A stretch of 64,000 nucleotides of DNA, from contig WBMV01005068.1 in NCBI GenBank assembly GCA_013396655.1, forward strand, positions 248,001-312,000. The letters are read 5' to 3'. The position numbers were made by a program, and so were the translations under genes. Position 1 is the first letter of the stretch; each line of letters starts with the position of its first letter. This stretch comes from Campylorhamphus procurvoides (lineage: Eukaryota > Chordata > Aves > Passeriformes > Dendrocolaptidae). Below are positions 60,875-64,000 of this stretch, one piece after another. The notes beneath the pieces are model-generated. The model was not told where the DNA came from. It saw nothing but the letters and a program-made list of their open reading frames with translations, and made no database searches.

Positions 60875-63800
60875 CATACAAGCATACATGCATGTCTCCT
60901 AGCACTTAGATGTAATTAATTGTATAGATTGTATCTTACAGGCTAACTAGCAGCTGAGGGAGGTATGTTGTTCTTGGCTCTGTACTTTGCATTTGCATAC
61001 CTTTTCAAAATGTGTTTGCATGACTTCAAGAGGAATCTTAAGCCCGGTTTGTAGTATTTTTGATTGGCAGTGTCCTATTTGTGAAACTGTCTGTGTTTGG
61101 TAAGAGAGAATATTAAACACCCACTGTCCAAATGAACTAGTACTGTATTTTTGTTACTGGGAAACTTGCATTCAGTTTTAGAAAATGGATTTGAGACAGT
61201 GTACAGAGGTGAAATTATGACTTTTAATACACATGCCTGTACTCTTTGGAAACTTCATAACACTAAAGGTCTTTGAACTTACTTTTAATGACATTAATTC
61301 TACCATAGCTTATTAGGGAAACTTGCTTCTCTTCCCTGATGGGTTTGTTTTCAGTATGATTAAATCTGGTCACCTTAGCTCATGCTATTAGACATGACAA
61401 GAATGTTCTCCTCATGTTTGAAATTAGGAGATAAAATACTTGGAAATTACTAAGTCTAAGATCTGTGCCTTTTTACTGTGTCTTTTCCAAACTGCTGTCT
61501 GGGCTCTTGGGTCAGCTGGGAAACCTTGCTCTGCAGCTCTAAGTTCTTCCTGGACCAAGAAGCTGACAAATTCAAATTCTATCTGTAATTATTGAAGTAA
61601 GCTGTGTTGAAATCTGTAATTTAGAAATAAGAGGTTGTGAAGGAACAGCAGGTCATGCATAGGCCTTGGAGCTGTGAAGCTGAAATTGTATTATATTAGG
61701 AGATAAAAATATGCTACTCACTTCAGCAGATGGCTTGAGATGCTGTCAATCTGGTGGAGTTTATTATGCTTTGAAGATAAAAGGGTTAACTTTCATATTT
61801 TTAGAAAGGCCTCTTACAGCATACACATTGTTTTCCTCAGAGGGGATATTTTAAAAAATACTCTTTATTATTAGATTATCACTAAAAACGAAATCACTGT
61901 TTTCTAACACAATGTGTTTCCTTGCATATGAGGCTTGTCATGATGTGTATGTAATGAAAAAGAGGGAATAACATTTCCTTCAGTCCTTCGAGGCTGTTCT
62001 AAAGTTTTGGTAGAAGTGTTACCTTCTTTTGTTTTGTTTGACTGTTAATTGCAGACTGTTTTAATGTAAGTGCAGAACTGAAAGACTGGATGGTGTTGGA
62101 CACTGTCATCCTGCTGTATCACACTGTGTATATATCATCTGGGAACTTCGGGGCTGATTTTTTTTGTGTAAATGTAGTTGGTCCCAAAGCTATAATGAAA
62201 TCTGGGTTCCTGGTCCAGGGCTACAAAGGGAATGTTGCAACTTGGGCTGGTGGCCTTATTGTTGAAGCAGCAAGCCTGATCTCTTTGGGCAAGAAAGCAC
62301 AGAGAAGATGACGGTCAGTTTGAGACCAGCTTGTGCATAGTCCTGCCAACAGCACTTTGCAAAGTGAGAGATCCCACTGATGTAAAGGGTATGACTTAAT
62401 GTTGGGAGTTTAATTCACCTTCAACAATTCACCGTGCTCTTGGCAGTTGTGCGCAGCCTGGGCTCTGAGAAATCGGACTTAGGCACTTTTTCTCCCTCTT
62501 TTTAAATTTAGCCATTGGGGTGTTGGGTTAAGAGATTCAGAGTTACTGGTGTGGACCAGATTTAACCTTTGAGAATTGTTGCCTAGGAAAGGTTCTTTTG
62601 TGTGTGAATCACAAAAATAGCACTTTTTCATATGAAATAGAATTTCATTTTTTCACTGGGTGTTCATGTGTAATAACAGTTGTGCTGAGTAACATAGCCT
62701 TGTTTTACCCCTCCTTTCTCTATACATTTAATATCATAGGTTAGTTTAACCACTAAGTACAAATGGTTGCTTTCATAAATATTGAAGTATTCCTACATAT
62801 TGAACTTTTACTCCTGTTAAGGTAATATCTCAATAATCACCTTATTACTTTTCTACACATGAATAAATCTGCAAAAAAAAATAATGGTAGCTTCATCTCT
62901 TGCTTCATTTCCTGATTGTGTTAATTAGTAATTAACTGGAAGATGTGAATTATTTGAGTCTAAGAAGTCAGTGAGATGGTGATATTGTTCTGTATTCATG
63001 TCTTTAATTGCAAAATCCAAATTGGAAGCCAGCCAAAGGATAGTGAGGTAATGTCAAATGCAGTGAAATTTATTACTTATAAAGAATATTTTTATCTAGT
63101 GGACTGCATGAGAAAATAGAAATCAAAATTAAGTTCTTTTTCATGGTGATGTTTTCAATGGCTACATCCTGACTTAAATACAGAGGGTTACTTTAGGGGT
63201 AGGGAGGCAAAATTAATAGTGTGAAGGAGGAACACCTTGAGTTTAAAAGATCCTGGGAAAAGGTAGTATTCATAAATGCACCAGAGTACATAAAAACTAG
63301 AGATGTTTAATTATAGAAGAAAGCTAAATATTTCCTTCATCATAGAGGGGGAAACTCAACATCTGCTGGTTAAGCTTTCTGCTAGCTAGCAAAGGGTTGG
63401 CCTTTTGTTATAAACTTTTATACAGCAGTGAAGTAATTCATGTTAGGTAAACCAAAATGATTTTACTAAAATGCACTCTAGAGCTTCCTTTTGGCCTATT
63501 AGTAAGAGAGCAGTGGTCAGTTTGTTTTTACACACACCACAGTCATCACAGAGTTGCAGATTCATAACCATATCTTCTCTTGCTTCCGTGGAGAGATCAA
63601 ATAGTATCAGATTTAGGGAATCAAAAAGTTTCTGCTCTCCTGGATTGTAGACAGTGAATTAATTTTCTTGCTTTGCATTGCAATGCTGACTTCTGATCAT
63701 AGTCCAAGATTGTGGGTGTGTAATGTGCACAGAGTATTTCCCGCAGTGGAGGTGACTGGCCACTCGTGGACCTTTGTTCTTTCTGTGTTTCATTTCTCGG

Positions 63801-64000
63801 TCTTGAAAGTCTGTCATCATTAGTACTGCAGAAGGTTTGATTTCCAGTAATTGAAGAAGTTAAATACAAACAAGGTATGATCTAGATTACACTTCAGCAT
63901 TATGATATGTTATTCTCGTCTGTCTTTAATAACCAGTTTACTGTAATTATAGAAGCAAAATGGCAGGGTTGAATTTAGATGTGTGTTTTCTGAGATTTAT

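Larger units (their letters stand above)
57037..64000. other. Noncoding sequence, possibly intronic, no recognised exon
   Basis: Shows a T/G-rich + strand, a 19-base G-run (59320-59338) and hairpin-forming inverted repeats at 58146-58185 and 60849-60874. Open frames (for example 58650-59048 on -, 62090-62311 on +) carry no recognisable domain. I looked for the N-terminal cullin region of CUL1 and did not see it. Confidence 0.45.

Noticed and set aside
52832..64000. CUL1 coding exons
   Set aside because: I looked for the N-terminal cullin sequence in the translated frames and found nothing; only position and composition hint at CUL1.
1..64000. tRNA, rRNA, CRISPR arrays or prokaryotic operons
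   Set aside because: No cloverleaf-type or rRNA sequence, regularly spaced direct repeats with spacers, or compact gene arrays were seen; the window is vertebrate nuclear DNA.

Overview
The window looks like bird nuclear DNA, probably from a songbird. It carries several CR1 LINE fragments, which are the dominant retrotransposon of birds. It also has ERVL-type long terminal repeats of a kind I associate with passerine genomes, and no mammalian SINEs or L1. It is low-gene-density sequence with four assembly gaps of 2 N or more (16040-16059, 34661-34988, 37583-37584, 52532-52831) and a single N at 4832.

One protein-coding gene is certain: the 3' end of CNTNAP2 (contactin-associated protein-like 2, CASPR2) on the + strand. 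A 72-bp penultimate coding exon (4137-4208) and the terminal coding exon (6858-7057) are joined by a clean GT-AG intron. Together they encode the juxtamembrane stretch, the single transmembrane helix and the whole cytoplasmic tail, ending in a PDZ ligand (-EWLI). Bases 1-4136 are intron. The 3' UTR starts at 7058 and plausibly runs to a poly(A) signal near 12 kb, with other candidate signals before that.

From about 12 kb to 52 kb I find no convincing host exon. This stretch holds CR1 pieces (13.9, 18.1, 30.4, 33.4, 33.8-34.2, 35.4-35.8 and 52.0-52.5 kb), a 1.16-kb minus-strand ERVL-like solo LTR (19642-20804) with an internal 77-bp duplication, and an LTR start that runs into the 328-bp gap at 34.66 kb. 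It also holds a GGGAA-based minisatellite with strong G-quadruplex potential (37421-37650) and assorted AT and CA microsatellites. A complete 580-bp solo LTR with a perfect 5-bp target duplication sits inside the last CNTNAP2 intron (5589-6168).

The 300-bp gap at 52532-52831 is followed by a short CpG-containing, GC-rich flank. The rest of the window (53-64 kb) is visibly T/G-rich on the + strand and lacks recognisable exons. In human, CUL1 lies downstream of CNTNAP2 in the same orientation. The right end is therefore plausibly the first intron of a + strand gene such as CUL1, with its promoter and first exon lost in the gap. That is inference; no CUL1 coding sequence is visible.

I found no bacterial-type operon, CRISPR array, tRNA or rRNA, and no clearly new gene system. 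The best leads are the nested repeat structure around 33.8-35.8 kb, the probable missing promoter at 52.5 kb, the G-quadruplex minisatellite and a few perfect inverted repeats.
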